The notes under the pieces are model-generated. The model was not told the origin of the DNA and made no database searches. It saw only the letters and a list, made by a program, of their open reading frames with translations. From positions 3,548,001 through 3,612,000 of the forward strand of contig NZ_LR743509.1 of the NCBI RefSeq assembly GCF_902712875.1: DNA of 64,000 bases. The letters are read 5' to 3'. The position numbers were made by a program, and so were the translations under genes. Positions 25,941 through 34,625 of the stretch are shown here, piece after piece (positions within the stretch are counted from its first letter, which is position 1; each line of letters opens with the position of its first letter). This DNA comes from Hyphomicrobium sp. ghe19. Lineage in GTDB: Bacteria; Pseudomonadota; Alphaproteobacteria; Rhizobiales; Hyphomicrobiaceae.

Positions 25941-28712
25941 ATGAAGTATTCCACTTTCGCCTTGGCGACTGTGGTCGCGTTGGGCGCGACGGCGAAAACC
26001 GCGGGGCCGGCGATCGCGCAAGATGCGGGAGGGGCGGCGCCCCCCACAACCGCGCCGGCGCCTTCCACATCGACGCCAGCACCTTCAGGCGGCGCCACAA
26101 CGCCGGGTACGACTCTTCCTGAAGTGCAAATCATCCAGCAAAAAAAGCCGAAACCGGCCCCTACCAAACAGGTGACCAAAGCGCCAAAGAAGGCAAAACC
26201 GAGCGCCACCGAGCAAGTGAGCAAACCGCCGGCGAAAAAGCCGGCACCAGTTGCGGCCGCGGTTGCGCCACCGCCAGCTGCTCCACCGCCGTCTGGTCCG
26301 CCACCCGTCGAGCCGCCGCCGGCTGTCGAATCCGATACGGAAGGCGTATCGCAAGGCGTGCCGTACGAGGTTGCTCCCGGTCCGAGCACCGTCAAGATGT
26401 CGCCGATCAGCGGCAGTGAAATTCCGATCGAGAAAGTGCCGGGTGGCGTCAGCACCATCTCGGCTGGAGAGATCGCGCGGCTCAAGGCCGATTATGTCCC
26501 AGACGCCTTGGCTCACTACGTCCCCGGCGTGATCCTCAGCGACGTCCAAGGAAACGTCTTCCAGAACAACGTCGACTACAGAGGCTTCACTTCATCGCCG
26601 GTCGACGGCGTACCGCAAGGACTTGCCGTCTACCAGAACGGTGTCCGCATCAATGAAGCGTTCGGAGATACGGTCAACTACGACTTTCTGCCGGCCATCG
26701 CCATCAGCAGCATAACGGTCATGAGCGGCAACCCGGTCTACGGTTTGAACGCGATAGGCGGCGCGCTGACGTTCGATATGAAGGACGGATTCACCTATCA
26801 GGGTTTGGAGACGGATGCGCGCTTCGGATCCTTCGGCCGGGCGCAGGGCTCGATTCAGGACGGCATGCGATTTGGCAACTGGGCGACCTACATCGCGCTC
26901 GAAGATATTCACGACGATGGATACCGCGAATTCGGAACGTCGGATATTCGCCGGATGTATGCCGATCTCGGAGTGAGAGGCGATGGCTCCGAGTTTCATA
27001 TCAACTTTACCGGCGCCGATAACACCGTCGGCGTGGCGGCGGCTTCGCCTGTCGAGTTGTTGGCGGAAGGTTGGGACAAAACGTTCTCAACCCCGCAATC
27101 GACGACCAATCAAATGGAGATGGTGTCTGTCAACGGAAAGGTAAAAGCCACCGACAACTGGGACCTTGCTGGCGTTGCCTACTATCGTCACTTCAACCAA
27201 GAGCATGTGGACGGAAACATTTCGAATGCGAGCCCTTGTCCGATCTTGCCCTCAAGTACACAGACCGGAGCATGCTTTCAGAACCTGGATGGCACCAATA
27301 TCCTGCTGGGTGATACCAACGGAAATACAATCATCCTGCCGAATGACCTGACAGGTCTCGGCGAAATCGACCGGACGTCGGTCGATACGAATAGCTTCGG
27401 CGGTTCCGTTCAGGCGGTGAACAAAGAGAGGCTGTTCGATCATCACAATCAGTTCTTGGTGGGAGCCAGCATCGACCACGGCAACGTGTCGTTTCAATCC
27501 TCCGCCGAGCTTGGCTTTTTCCAACCGAATTTCGTCATAAAAGGGGGCGCCGGGTTTGTCGGGCCGTTCGGCCAGGGATGCGATCTCACTGGATCGGGAG
27601 ATCCGGGCGACGGATGCACTCCGAATGGAACACCCACGTTGTCCGAGATTCGGCCAGTCAATATTTCGACGACGAACACCTACTATGGTATTTTCTTTTC
27701 CGATACTTTCGACGCGACGGACCGATTGGCACTAACCGTGGGCGGTCGATTTAATATCGCCGACCTCCGTATCCATGATGAAACCGGTCTGGCCCCGGAC
27801 CTCAACAGTTCCCCGACGTATACGCACTTCAATCCAATGGCGGGTGGAACGTATAAGCTCGTCGACGGGATTTCGGTTTACGCCGGCTATTCGGAGGCCA
27901 ATCGCGCTCCGGTTCCGGCAGAACTCGCCTGCGCGGATCCGAACCAACCCTGTCTTCTGCCGAGCTTCTTGACGTCCGATCCGCCGTTGAAGCAGGTCGT
28001 CTCGAATACGTGGGAGGCGGGCTTCAGGGGGGAAAACACAAATATTCTGGCGCACCAAAAGCTGACCTGGAGTCTGGGTTATTTCCGGACCACCAACAAC
28101 GACGACATCACCGAGGTCGCATCGTCCATCATCGGGCGCAGCTCATTCGCCAACGCTGGGGAAACGCTGCGGCAGGGACTCGAGGCGCAGGTGAATTACT
28201 GGTCGGGACGTCTGTTCACCTATATGGGATACAATTTCGTCGACGCTACATTTCAGAACGATCTGACTCTTCCCTCGCCCTTCAACCCTGCAGCCGATGC
28301 AGATGGAAATATCTTCGTCCACCCGGGAGATCGCATACCGGGCGTGCCGGCCCACAAGTTCAAAGCCGGCTTCGACTATGGATTGACGCCGCGCTGGAGA
28401 GCGGGAGCTGACTTGATCGCCGCAAGCAATCAGATCTTCTTTGGCGATGCATCCAATCAGAACGCGCCGCTCGGCGGTTATGCAAAGGTCAACCTGCATA
28501 CCTCCTACGACGTGACCAACAACATTCAGATCTACGGGCTCGTGGACAATCTCTTCGACCGGCACTACGGCGTTTACGGAACTTTTTTCGATGTTGAGGA
28601 AACCAACGATAGCGGCGCGGCGCTCGGCAGCATAACCTTTACGGATCCACGCACAATTATACCGGCTCCGCCCATCACGGCGTACGGCGGTATAAAATTC
28701 AAGTTCAACTAG
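25941..28712 (+). CDS. Large TonB-dependent receptor of unknown substrate
   Basis: This 923-aa receptor has a signal peptide (MKYSTFALATVVALGATAKT), a roughly 90-residue Pro/Lys/Ala-rich region (PPSGPPPVEPPPAVESDTEG), a plug domain (VPDALAHYVPGVILSDVQGN, GNPVYGLNAIGGALTFDMKD) and a long barrel ending in KFKFN. The ligand is not readable; loops contain acidic stretches and two Cys pairs (CADPNQPC). The ATG at 25941 has GGGGA upstream; an in-frame extension to 25893 would spoil the signal peptide. A peroxiredoxin gene follows by 94 bases on the same strand. Iron-chelate or another metal ligand is the usual role of such receptors, but nothing here identifies it. Confidence 0.9.
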   Translation: MKYSTFALATVVALGATAKTAGPAIAQDAGGAAPPTTAPAPSTSTPAPSGGATTPGTTLPEVQIIQQKKPKPAPTKQVTKAPKKAKPSATEQVSKPPAKKPAPVAAAVAPPPAAPPPSGPPPVEPPPAVESDTEGVSQGVPYEVAPGPSTVKMSPISGSEIPIEKVPGGVSTISAGEIARLKADYVPDALAHYVPGVILSDVQGNVFQNNVDYRGFTSSPVDGVPQGLAVYQNGVRINEAFGDTVNYDFLPAIAISSITVMSGNPVYGLNAIGGALTFDMKDGFTYQGLETDARFGSFGRAQGSIQDGMRFGNWATYIALEDIHDDGYREFGTSDIRRMYADLGVRGDGSEFHINFTGADNTVGVAAASPVELLAEGWDKTFSTPQSTTNQMEMVSVNGKVKATDNWDLAGVAYYRHFNQEHVDGNISNASPCPILPSSTQTGACFQNLDGTNILLGDTNGNTIILPNDLTGLGEIDRTSVDTNSFGGSVQAVNKERLFDHHNQFLVGASIDHGNVSFQSSAELGFFQPNFVIKGGAGFVGPFGQGCDLTGSGDPGDGCTPNGTPTLSEIRPVNISTTNTYYGIFFSDTFDATDRLALTVGGRFNIADLRIHDETGLAPDLNSSPTYTHFNPMAGGTYKLVDGISVYAGYSEANRAPVPAELACADPNQPCLLPSFLTSDPPLKQVVSNTWEAGFRGENTNILAHQKLTWSLGYFRTTNNDDITEVASSIIGRSSFANAGETLRQGLEAQVNYWSGRLFTYMGYNFVDATFQNDLTLPSPFNPAADADGNIFVHPGDRIPGVPAHKFKAGFDYGLTPRWRAGADLIAASNQIFFGDASNQNAPLGGYAKVNLHTSYDVTNNIQIYGLVDNLFDRHYGVYGTFFDVEETNDSGAALGSITFTDPRTIIPAPPITAYGGIKFKFN

Positions 28713-28727
28713 GACGCCATGGCGTCC
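28712..28727. repeat. 16-bp perfect palindrome at the end of the receptor gene
   Basis: GGACGCCATGGCGTCC reads the same on both strands and begins at the last base of the receptor stop codon. It could act as a transcript-end hairpin or as a protein site between the receptor and the peroxiredoxin genes. No T run follows. Confidence 0.5.
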
Positions 28728-28806
28728 AGAGCAACAGCGTCATATGTTGAACTCGATCATACGCCGTTCCCGCTTACGGGTTCGGCCCGCCGAAGAGGGA
28801 CCCAAC

Positions 28807-29349
28807 ATGCTGACCCGATATATCTTGGTCGTTGCCATGCTCTTCTCTTGTGGAGCCGAGCCGGCTTTGGCGGCGCTGAAGCCCGGCGACAAGGCGCCGA
28901 TGTTCAAAGCGCATGCCTCACAAGGCGGCAAGGAGTTCACGTTCTCGCTTGCCGAGGCGCTGAAAAAGGGACCGGTAGTCGTCTATTTCTATCCGCAAGC
29001 CTTCACGTCAGGCTGCACCATCGAAGCGCACGAATTCGCGGAGGCGATGACGAAATTCAACGCCCTCGGCGCGTCGGTCATTGGCGTCAGCAACGACGAC
29101 ATCGCGACGCTCAATAAGTTTTCGACATCGGAATGCCGTAGCAAGTTTCCGGTCGCGGCCGATAAGGATCAGCACATCATGACGGCATACGATTCCGTGA
29201 TGATGGGTTTCCTGCCGTATGCAAACCGCACATCCTACGTCATCACGCCCGATGGGCGAATATCGTACGAGTACACGTCGCTCGATCCGTCGGACCACGT
29301 GAAAAATACGCTGGCTGCAATCCAGAGCTGGAAGGCCAAGCACGAGTAG
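28807..29349 (+). CDS. Exported peroxiredoxin, AhpC/TSA (BCP) type
   Basis: This 180-aa thiol peroxidase reduces peroxides with a reactive cysteine. It has a signal peptide (YILVVAMLFSCGAEPALA) and a thioredoxin fold with FYPQAFTSGCTIEAHEF; the Cys of TSGC is the peroxidatic residue. A second Cys in TSECRSKFP may be resolving. GAGGGA lies before the ATG at 28807; a longer frame to 28744 is less likely. The protein should act in the periplasm. Its position right behind a TonB receptor may reflect shared exposure to metal or peroxide stress (inference). Confidence 0.9.
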   Translation: MLTRYILVVAMLFSCGAEPALAALKPGDKAPMFKAHASQGGKEFTFSLAEALKKGPVVVYFYPQAFTSGCTIEAHEFAEAMTKFNALGASVIGVSNDDIATLNKFSTSECRSKFPVAADKDQHIMTAYDSVMMGFLPYANRTSYVITPDGRISYEYTSLDPSDHVKNTLAAIQSWKAKHE

Positions 29350-29374
29350 TTGCGCGCTCTCTCGTCCTTGGCTC

Positions 29375-30151
29375 TCAGCCGGCCTTGATCATCGAAACGC
29401 CCGCATCTTCGAGGGCATCGGCGATCGCCTGAGGCGGCTCGGATTCGGTGACGACGCGATGCACTGCTTCCAGCGGCGCAACCTTGATGAGGCCGCCACG
29501 GCCGAACTTCGAAGCGTCGGCGAGCACCGTGACGGAGCGCGATTGCGTGATCATCGCGCGCGCGACATCCGCTTCTCTCAAATCGAAATCGAGGATGCCC
29601 ACCGTCTCGATCGAGCCGACGGCAAGCACTGCGTGGATGGCGTGAAACTGGCTGATCTGGTCGATGGCCATCGGGCCCAGATTCTCGGTGCTTTCAGCAC
29701 GGTACTCGCCGCCGATCAGGAATGTCGAGTTGGAGGCGCCGCGCGCCGCCAGCGCCGCGATCGCCGCGGAATTGGTGATGACGGTCAGACCGCTTGCCAT
29801 CGCGAGTTCTTCCGCAAACAGTAACGTCGTCGTTCCGGTGTCGACAAACAGGGTGTCGCCGGGCTCGAAGAGTTGTATGGCGCGCCGGGCGATGGCGCGC
29901 TTGGCCTCGGCATGCTCCAGGAGGCGGCCCTGAAACGATCCCTCGATGTCCGCCTCGGGAGCCCCCCGAGGCTCGGCGAGGGTCGCGCCCCCGTGAATTT
30001 TGCGAACGCGGCCGCGCTCCGCGAGGTCCGTCAGATCCCGGCGGATCGTTTCTCTTGAAGTTCCAAGGAGTTCCGCCAGCGCGTCGACGGTTACCCGCTC
30101 GCGCTCGCGAACCATCTGCTCAATCCGTTCACGCCTTATGTTAGGCCGCAT
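29375..30151 (-). CDS. DeoR family repressor (GlpR-like)
   Basis: This 258-aa repressor has an N-terminal winged helix-turn-helix (VTVDALAELLGTSRETIRRD, then L..RGRVRKIHGGA) and a DeoRC sugar-phosphate-binding domain (LFVDTGTTTLLFAEEL, FLIGGEYR, HAVLAVGSI). This class responds to phosphorylated sugars or polyols. It is divergent from the APC permease and the downstream glp-like genes, and most likely represses them. Repeats in the shared intergenic region are candidate operators. Confidence 0.93.
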   Translation of the reverse strand: MRPNIRRERIEQMVRERERVTVDALAELLGTSRETIRRDLTDLAERGRVRKIHGGATLAEPRGAPEADIEGSFQGRLLEHAEAKRAIARRAIQLFEPGDTLFVDTGTTTLLFAEELAMASGLTVITNSAAIAALAARGASNSTFLIGGEYRAESTENLGPMAIDQISQFHAIHAVLAVGSIETVGILDFDLREADVARAMITQSRSVTVLADASKFGRGGLIKVAPLEAVHRVVTESEPPQAIADALEDAGVSMIKAG

Positions 30152-30278
30152 TGCATTCTGCCCGTTCGGTCATTTTATTTGACTGTTCAGCCATTCTATT
30201 GGAGCATGCCACAGATATTTCGCCCATACGGGCAAAATGTAGACGCTGGCGATCCGAGTTAACAACTGGGGGTTGGGA
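30152..30278. promoter_or_regulatory. Divergent regulatory region with candidate DeoR sites
   Basis: The 127-base gap between the divergent deoR and permease genes contains CATTTTATT (from 30171) and CATTCTATT (from 30192), direct repeats 21 bases apart (two helical turns), and the inverted pair TGCCCGT (about 30159) and ACGGGCA (about 30230). These are candidate operators for the DeoR protein controlling both directions. Confidence 0.4.
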
Positions 30279-31865
30279 ATGGGTCAGGACGAAGATACCA
30301 AAGTATTGCATTCGATGGGCTACGCGCAGGAACTGTCGCGGCGCATGGGTGCATTCTCGAACTTCGCAATTTCGTTTTCCATCATCTGCATCCTTGCTGG
30401 CGGCATCACTTCATATCCGCTCGCAATGGGAACGGGCGGCGGTTTCCAGGCAACCATCGGCTGGATCGTGGGCGGCGTCTTCGCCCTCGTCGTTGCGACA
30501 TCGCTCGGACAGATCGCATCAGCCTACCCGACGGCTGGTGGTCTCTATCATTGGTCATCCATCCTTGGCGGACGCGGTTGGGGTTGGGCAACGGCTTGGA
30601 TCAATCTCCTCGGCCTGATCTTCGTCGTCGCGTCGGTCAACGTCGGCGTATGGCTTCTGTTTCGCGACCTCGTTCTCGCCGGCGTTTTCCACATGGACGT
30701 CACGACATGGACCACGCTGTCGACCGACCCGCTGCCAGCCGGCATGACGGCCGATCAAGTCGCGGCCAACAATAACCATGCCTATCTGGTTCAGGTCATT
30801 GCAGTCAGTCTCATTACGTTTTGTCAGGCTGTTTGCAACCACTTCGGCATCAAGCTCACCACTGCACTCACGGATTTTTCCGGCTACCTGATCCTCGTCG
30901 TCGCGGTGGTTTTGACCGCAATGTTCCTGATCTGGGGAGCGAGCTGGGATTTCTCGCGGGTCACGACGTTCGTCAACAACACGGGCGAGGCTGGCGGTGG
31001 ATATGTGCCGGAGCCACGCACGGCACTCATCGCCTTCCTCATCGGCCTGCTCTATCCGCTCTACACGATCACGGGCTTCGACGCGTCGGCGCATACGTCT
31101 GAAGAAACCCGCGATGCCCGCAATGCGGTGCCGCGCGGCATGATCCACTCGGTCTTCTGGTCACTCGTGTTCGGCTTCGTGATGGCGCTGTCGTTCGTGC
31201 TTGCCAGCCCCGATATGGCGGCCACGGCGAAAGACGGCGCAAACGCGTGGTTCAACCTCTTTAACAACCTGCCTGCGCCGCAGGTGCTGAAGGACGTGAT
31301 TGCCATCTCGATCGTGGTCGCGAACTTCATCTGCGCCCTCGCGGGTCTCACCTCGACCTCGCGCATGATCTTCGCATTCGCCCGCGATGGCGGCCTGCCG
31401 GGATCGAGCGTGTGGAAGAGGGTCAGCCCGACGTGGAGAACGCCGGTTCCGGCCATCTGGCTCGGGGCGGTGCTTTCGGTCGCCGCAACGCTCTACTCGC
31501 CGGCCTTTGCCGCTCTTGCTGCCGGCTGCGCGTTGTTCCTCTACGTATCGTACGCGATGCCAATCGCGGCGGGCCTCCTCGCTGAAGGAAAGACCTGGAC
31601 CGAGTTCGGGCCTTTCCGCCTCGGCATCTGGTCGAAGCCATTGGCGCTCGTTACCATATTGGGCGTCCTCGTGCTGATGTATGCGGGCATCCAGCCGCCA
31701 TTCGATATTCTCATCAACTACGCGCTCGGCCTGCTCGCCCTCCTCGTTGTGCTGTGGTTCGGAATCGAATCGCGTCGCTTCAAGGGGCCTCCGATCGGAG
31801 CCGAAATTACGAAGCGACAGGCTGAAATCGCTGCGGCCGAGCGCGCCGTCGGCGAAGCCGTTTAA
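30279..31865 (+). CDS. APC family amino-acid or amine permease
   Basis: This 528-aa inner-membrane transporter has about 12 helices. The first helix shows FAISFSIICILAGGITSYPLA, the family's unwound-helix Gly-rich pattern; GGLYHWSSILGG and ITGFDASAHTSEET are further APC features found in the AAT/BAT-type (choline, GABA, ethanolamine) subgroup. GGGGGTTGGGA precedes the ATG at 30279. It is the first gene divergent from deoR, and a strong terminator follows, so it is largely monocistronic. Finding an amino-compound permease beside a glycerol-phosphate-like oxidation set is unusual (see findings). Confidence 0.9.
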   Translation: MGQDEDTKVLHSMGYAQELSRRMGAFSNFAISFSIICILAGGITSYPLAMGTGGGFQATIGWIVGGVFALVVATSLGQIASAYPTAGGLYHWSSILGGRGWGWATAWINLLGLIFVVASVNVGVWLLFRDLVLAGVFHMDVTTWTTLSTDPLPAGMTADQVAANNNHAYLVQVIAVSLITFCQAVCNHFGIKLTTALTDFSGYLILVVAVVLTAMFLIWGASWDFSRVTTFVNNTGEAGGGYVPEPRTALIAFLIGLLYPLYTITGFDASAHTSEETRDARNAVPRGMIHSVFWSLVFGFVMALSFVLASPDMAATAKDGANAWFNLFNNLPAPQVLKDVIAISIVVANFICALAGLTSTSRMIFAFARDGGLPGSSVWKRVSPTWRTPVPAIWLGAVLSVAATLYSPAFAALAAGCALFLYVSYAMPIAAGLLAEGKTWTEFGPFRLGIWSKPLALVTILGVLVLMYAGIQPPFDILINYALGLLALLVVLWFGIESRRFKGPPIGAEITKRQAEIAAAERAVGEAV

Positions 31866-31879
31866 GACCCATATAACGA

Positions 31880-31910
31880 AGGCCGCGAGTTCACCACTCG
31901 CGGCCTTTTT
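31880..31910 (+). terminator. Rho-independent terminator after the permease
   Basis: AGGCCGCGAGT (31880-31890) pairs perfectly with ACTCGCGGCCT (31896-31906) around TCACC, followed by T5. It separates the permease from the next operon, unless readthrough is allowed. Confidence 0.92.
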
Positions 31911-31968
31911 GTTTCCGTTACGACGCTCACAATCAAAAAAACGCCGAATGGCAAAGGATTAAAGCAAT

Positions 31969-33348
31969 ATGTCGATCGCAGATGTCGCGATCGTAGGCGC
32001 GGGTGTCGTCGGCTGCGCGATGGCGAGACGTTTCGCTCTCGAGGGGGCAAAAGTCGTTCTTCTGGAACGCGGCGCGGACCTGCTCTCGGGGGCCAGCAAA
32101 GCCAACAGCGCCATTTTGCACACCGGCTTCGATGCGCCGCCCGGCAGCGTCGAACTCAGCTGTATGCAGGCCGGATATGCCGAATACCAGGCGATACGCG
32201 AGAGCTTCAATCTCCCGTTGCTCGAAACCGGAGCCATGGTCGTTGCCTGGTCGGACGCCGAGAAAGCGGCGCTCGACGGGATCGAGGCGCAGGCGCGCGC
32301 AAACGGCATCCACGATGTGCGGCGGCTGACGGCGTCCGAAATGCGCGCGCGCGAGCCGCAGCTTTCGCCTCGTGCGCTCGAAGCTCTGCTGGTTCCGGGC
32401 GAGCATGTGATCGATCCATGGTCGCCATTTCTGGCTTATCTGCTGCAAGCCAAGGCCCACGGCGCCGAAATCCGATTTGCGACAGAGGTGATTTCCGGAA
32501 GCTTTGACGGGGATATCTGGACGCTGCAGACGAGCACCGGGGAGCGGCAGGCGCGGACCGTCATCAATTGCGCCGGACTTTTTGGCGACCGGCTCGATGC
32601 GCGTCTCCTCGGCGCGGCTTCGTTTCAAATTCGCCCGCGCAAAGGTCAGTTCGTCGTCTTCGACAAGGCGGCGGCAGCGCTTCTCAGAACCATCGTCCTG
32701 CCTGTTCCGTCAGAACGCACCAAAGGCGTCGTTCTCGCGCGCACCGCTTTCGGGAACTTGCTCGTCGGGCCGACAGCCGAAGAGCAGCAGGATCGGGAAC
32801 GCGCGACCGTCGTCGATGACACGCTTCGCGGTTTGATCGCGCGCGCCGTGGAAATGATACCTGCACTGGCGCATGCCGGCATCACGGCCGTTTACGCAGG
32901 GCTTCGCCCCGCGACAGAAGAGAAACATTATCGAATCTCCGCGCTTCCAGATCGCAATTGGATCACGGTCGGCGGCATCCGCTCGACGGGCATGACCGCA
33001 TCGCTCGGCATCGCGCAGCACATTTACAAAATGTACGAGGAGATGGGGCATCGTCACGTGCCCGTCGCGGAGCCGGCAACGCCGCGCGTTCCAAATCTCG
33101 CTGAGCACGAACCGCGCGACTGGGAATCCGCGGGTTACGGCGAGATCGTTTGTCACTGCGAGATGGTGACGTTGCGAGAGATTGAGCAGGCTCTTTCGGG
33201 TCCGCTGCCGCCCGGCAATTTCGGTGGCCTCCGGCGTCGCACACGATGCGGCATGGGCCGATGCCAGGGCTTCTATTGCAACGCCCGGCTGGCGCAACTC
33301 ACGGCCGGACATTTTGCATCGCCTCTGGCTGTCGGAGACGCCGCCTGA
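31969..33348 (+). CDS. FAD-dependent glycerol-3-phosphate-dehydrogenase-like protein with BFD-type [2Fe-2S] domain
   Basis: This 459-aa oxidoreductase has an FAD Rossmann motif VAIVGAGVVGCAMARR at the N-terminus, a DAO-type catalytic domain (SGASKANSAILHTGFDAPPG, RPRKGQFVVFDK, GLRPATEEKHYRI, GGIRSTGMTASLG) and a C-terminal bacterioferritin-associated-ferredoxin-like domain with CHC at about residues 392-394 and CGMGRCQGFYC. The layout matches the GlpA-like proteins of Thermotoga and of many Proteobacteria. It is coupled by a one-base overlap to the next gene, and a kinase follows, which suggests a phosphorylated polyol substrate. Confidence 0.9.
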   Translation: MSIADVAIVGAGVVGCAMARRFALEGAKVVLLERGADLLSGASKANSAILHTGFDAPPGSVELSCMQAGYAEYQAIRESFNLPLLETGAMVVAWSDAEKAALDGIEAQARANGIHDVRRLTASEMRAREPQLSPRALEALLVPGEHVIDPWSPFLAYLLQAKAHGAEIRFATEVISGSFDGDIWTLQTSTGERQARTVINCAGLFGDRLDARLLGAASFQIRPRKGQFVVFDKAAAALLRTIVLPVPSERTKGVVLARTAFGNLLVGPTAEEQQDRERATVVDDTLRGLIARAVEMIPALAHAGITAVYAGLRPATEEKHYRISALPDRNWITVGGIRSTGMTASLGIAQHIYKMYEEMGHRHVPVAEPATPRVPNLAEHEPRDWESAGYGEIVCHCEMVTLREIEQALSGPLPPGNFGGLRRRTRCGMGRCQGFYCNARLAQLTAGHFASPLAVGDAA

Positions 33349-34625
33349 TGGCCGTACTTCCCGAGAGATCCGCGAGCGTTGACGCGCTCGTCATCGGCGC
33401 CGGACCTGCGGGCCTTGCGGCGGCGACGCGACTGAAGCGTCTCGGTCTTGCGCGCGTAGTCGTCATCGATCGCGAGCTGGAAGCCGGTGGCGTTCCCCGT
33501 CACTGCGGGCATTCGCCATTCGGCATGCGCGAATTCGGACGCGTTTTGACCGGACCCGCTTACGCGCGGCGCCTGACGGATGCCGCACGACGCGCGGGCG
33601 TCGAACTGATGCTTGGCAATACCGTCGTCGCGATCGACACGAGCAAACCTTTGGTCGCGACTTGCGCGAGCAGCGAAGGCATCGTCCGCATCGCAACCAA
33701 ACGCATTATTCTGGCGACTGGCGTGCGCGAGACGCCGCGCGCGGCGCGCCTCGTTTCGGGCGACCGGCCGCTCGGCGTTCTGAATACGGGCGCTTTGCAG
33801 GCTTACGCTTATCTTCAACATCTGGCGCCCTTTCGCAGGCCAGTGATCGTCGGCACGGAACTCGTTTCGCTTTCGAGCCTGCTGACGTGCCGCAGGATCG
33901 GTGCTCGTCCGGTCGCGATGATCGAGGAGGGTAGCGGACCGACGACGCGGCGGCTTTTCATGGGCTTGCCACGTCTGCTCGGCGTGCCGGTGCATTACGG
34001 AACTCGCATCACCGACATCCGGGGGATGCACCGCGTCGAGGCGGTGACGTTATCGGGAGCTGATGGAAAGCGGCAAGACATCGAATGCGACGGCGTGCTT
34101 TTTACGGGCCGTTTTACGCCCGACGCGCCGCTCGCCCGCGCCGCGGGGCTCGACATCGATAGCCGCACCGGCGGCCCGACGATCGATCAATTTGCACGGA
34201 CGAGCGAGCCGCGGATTTTCGCTGCGGGCAATGTGCTGCATCCGGTCGAGACAGCTGGTTGGTCGTGGCGAGAGGCCGTGCGCGTCGCGGACTTCGTTGC
34301 TGCCGATCTCGGCGGATGGCTGCCGTCGCCGGACAACGCGATCACGCTCACGCCGGGAGACGGGATCCGCTATGTCGTGCCGCAACGCATTGTGCGTGGG
34401 CCTGGCGGATTGCCTCATATCCAATTGCGGGCGACTGGCGACGTGTCCGGCGCATTGGTTGCACACAGCAAAGGTCAGCGATTGAGAACACAACCGATGA
34501 CGTCGGGACCCGAGCGCCGGATTTTGGCCCCGCTCGCCGCGTTCCGTCAGGCCGATACAGATATCACTTTCAGTTTCGACAACAGCCGTTCAACGGCATC
34601 CCGGAGCGATGCGACATGCGTGTAG
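33348..34625 (+). CDS. FAD/NAD(P)-dependent oxidoreductase, GlpA partner
   Basis: This 425-aa flavoprotein has a first FAD motif ALVIGAGPAGLAAATRL, the family element GGVPRHCGHSPFGMREF, an internal NAD(P)-binding fold (RPVIVGTELVSLSSLL), and a second FAD-region motif (RIFAAGNVLHPVETAGW). This type is usually the electron-transfer partner of the GlpA-like [2Fe-2S] flavoprotein. The third member of the usual set, the small Cys-rich DUF1667 protein, is not seen. The start is the ATG at 33348 inside the TGATG junction with the previous gene. The stop overlaps the kinase start by 10 bases. Confidence 0.88.
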   Translation: MAVLPERSASVDALVIGAGPAGLAAATRLKRLGLARVVVIDRELEAGGVPRHCGHSPFGMREFGRVLTGPAYARRLTDAARRAGVELMLGNTVVAIDTSKPLVATCASSEGIVRIATKRIILATGVRETPRAARLVSGDRPLGVLNTGALQAYAYLQHLAPFRRPVIVGTELVSLSSLLTCRRIGARPVAMIEEGSGPTTRRLFMGLPRLLGVPVHYGTRITDIRGMHRVEAVTLSGADGKRQDIECDGVLFTGRFTPDAPLARAAGLDIDSRTGGPTIDQFARTSEPRIFAAGNVLHPVETAGWSWREAVRVADFVAADLGGWLPSPDNAITLTPGDGIRYVVPQRIVRGPGGLPHIQLRATGDVSGALVAHSKGQRLRTQPMTSGPERRILAPLAAFRQADTDITFSFDNSRSTASRSDATCV

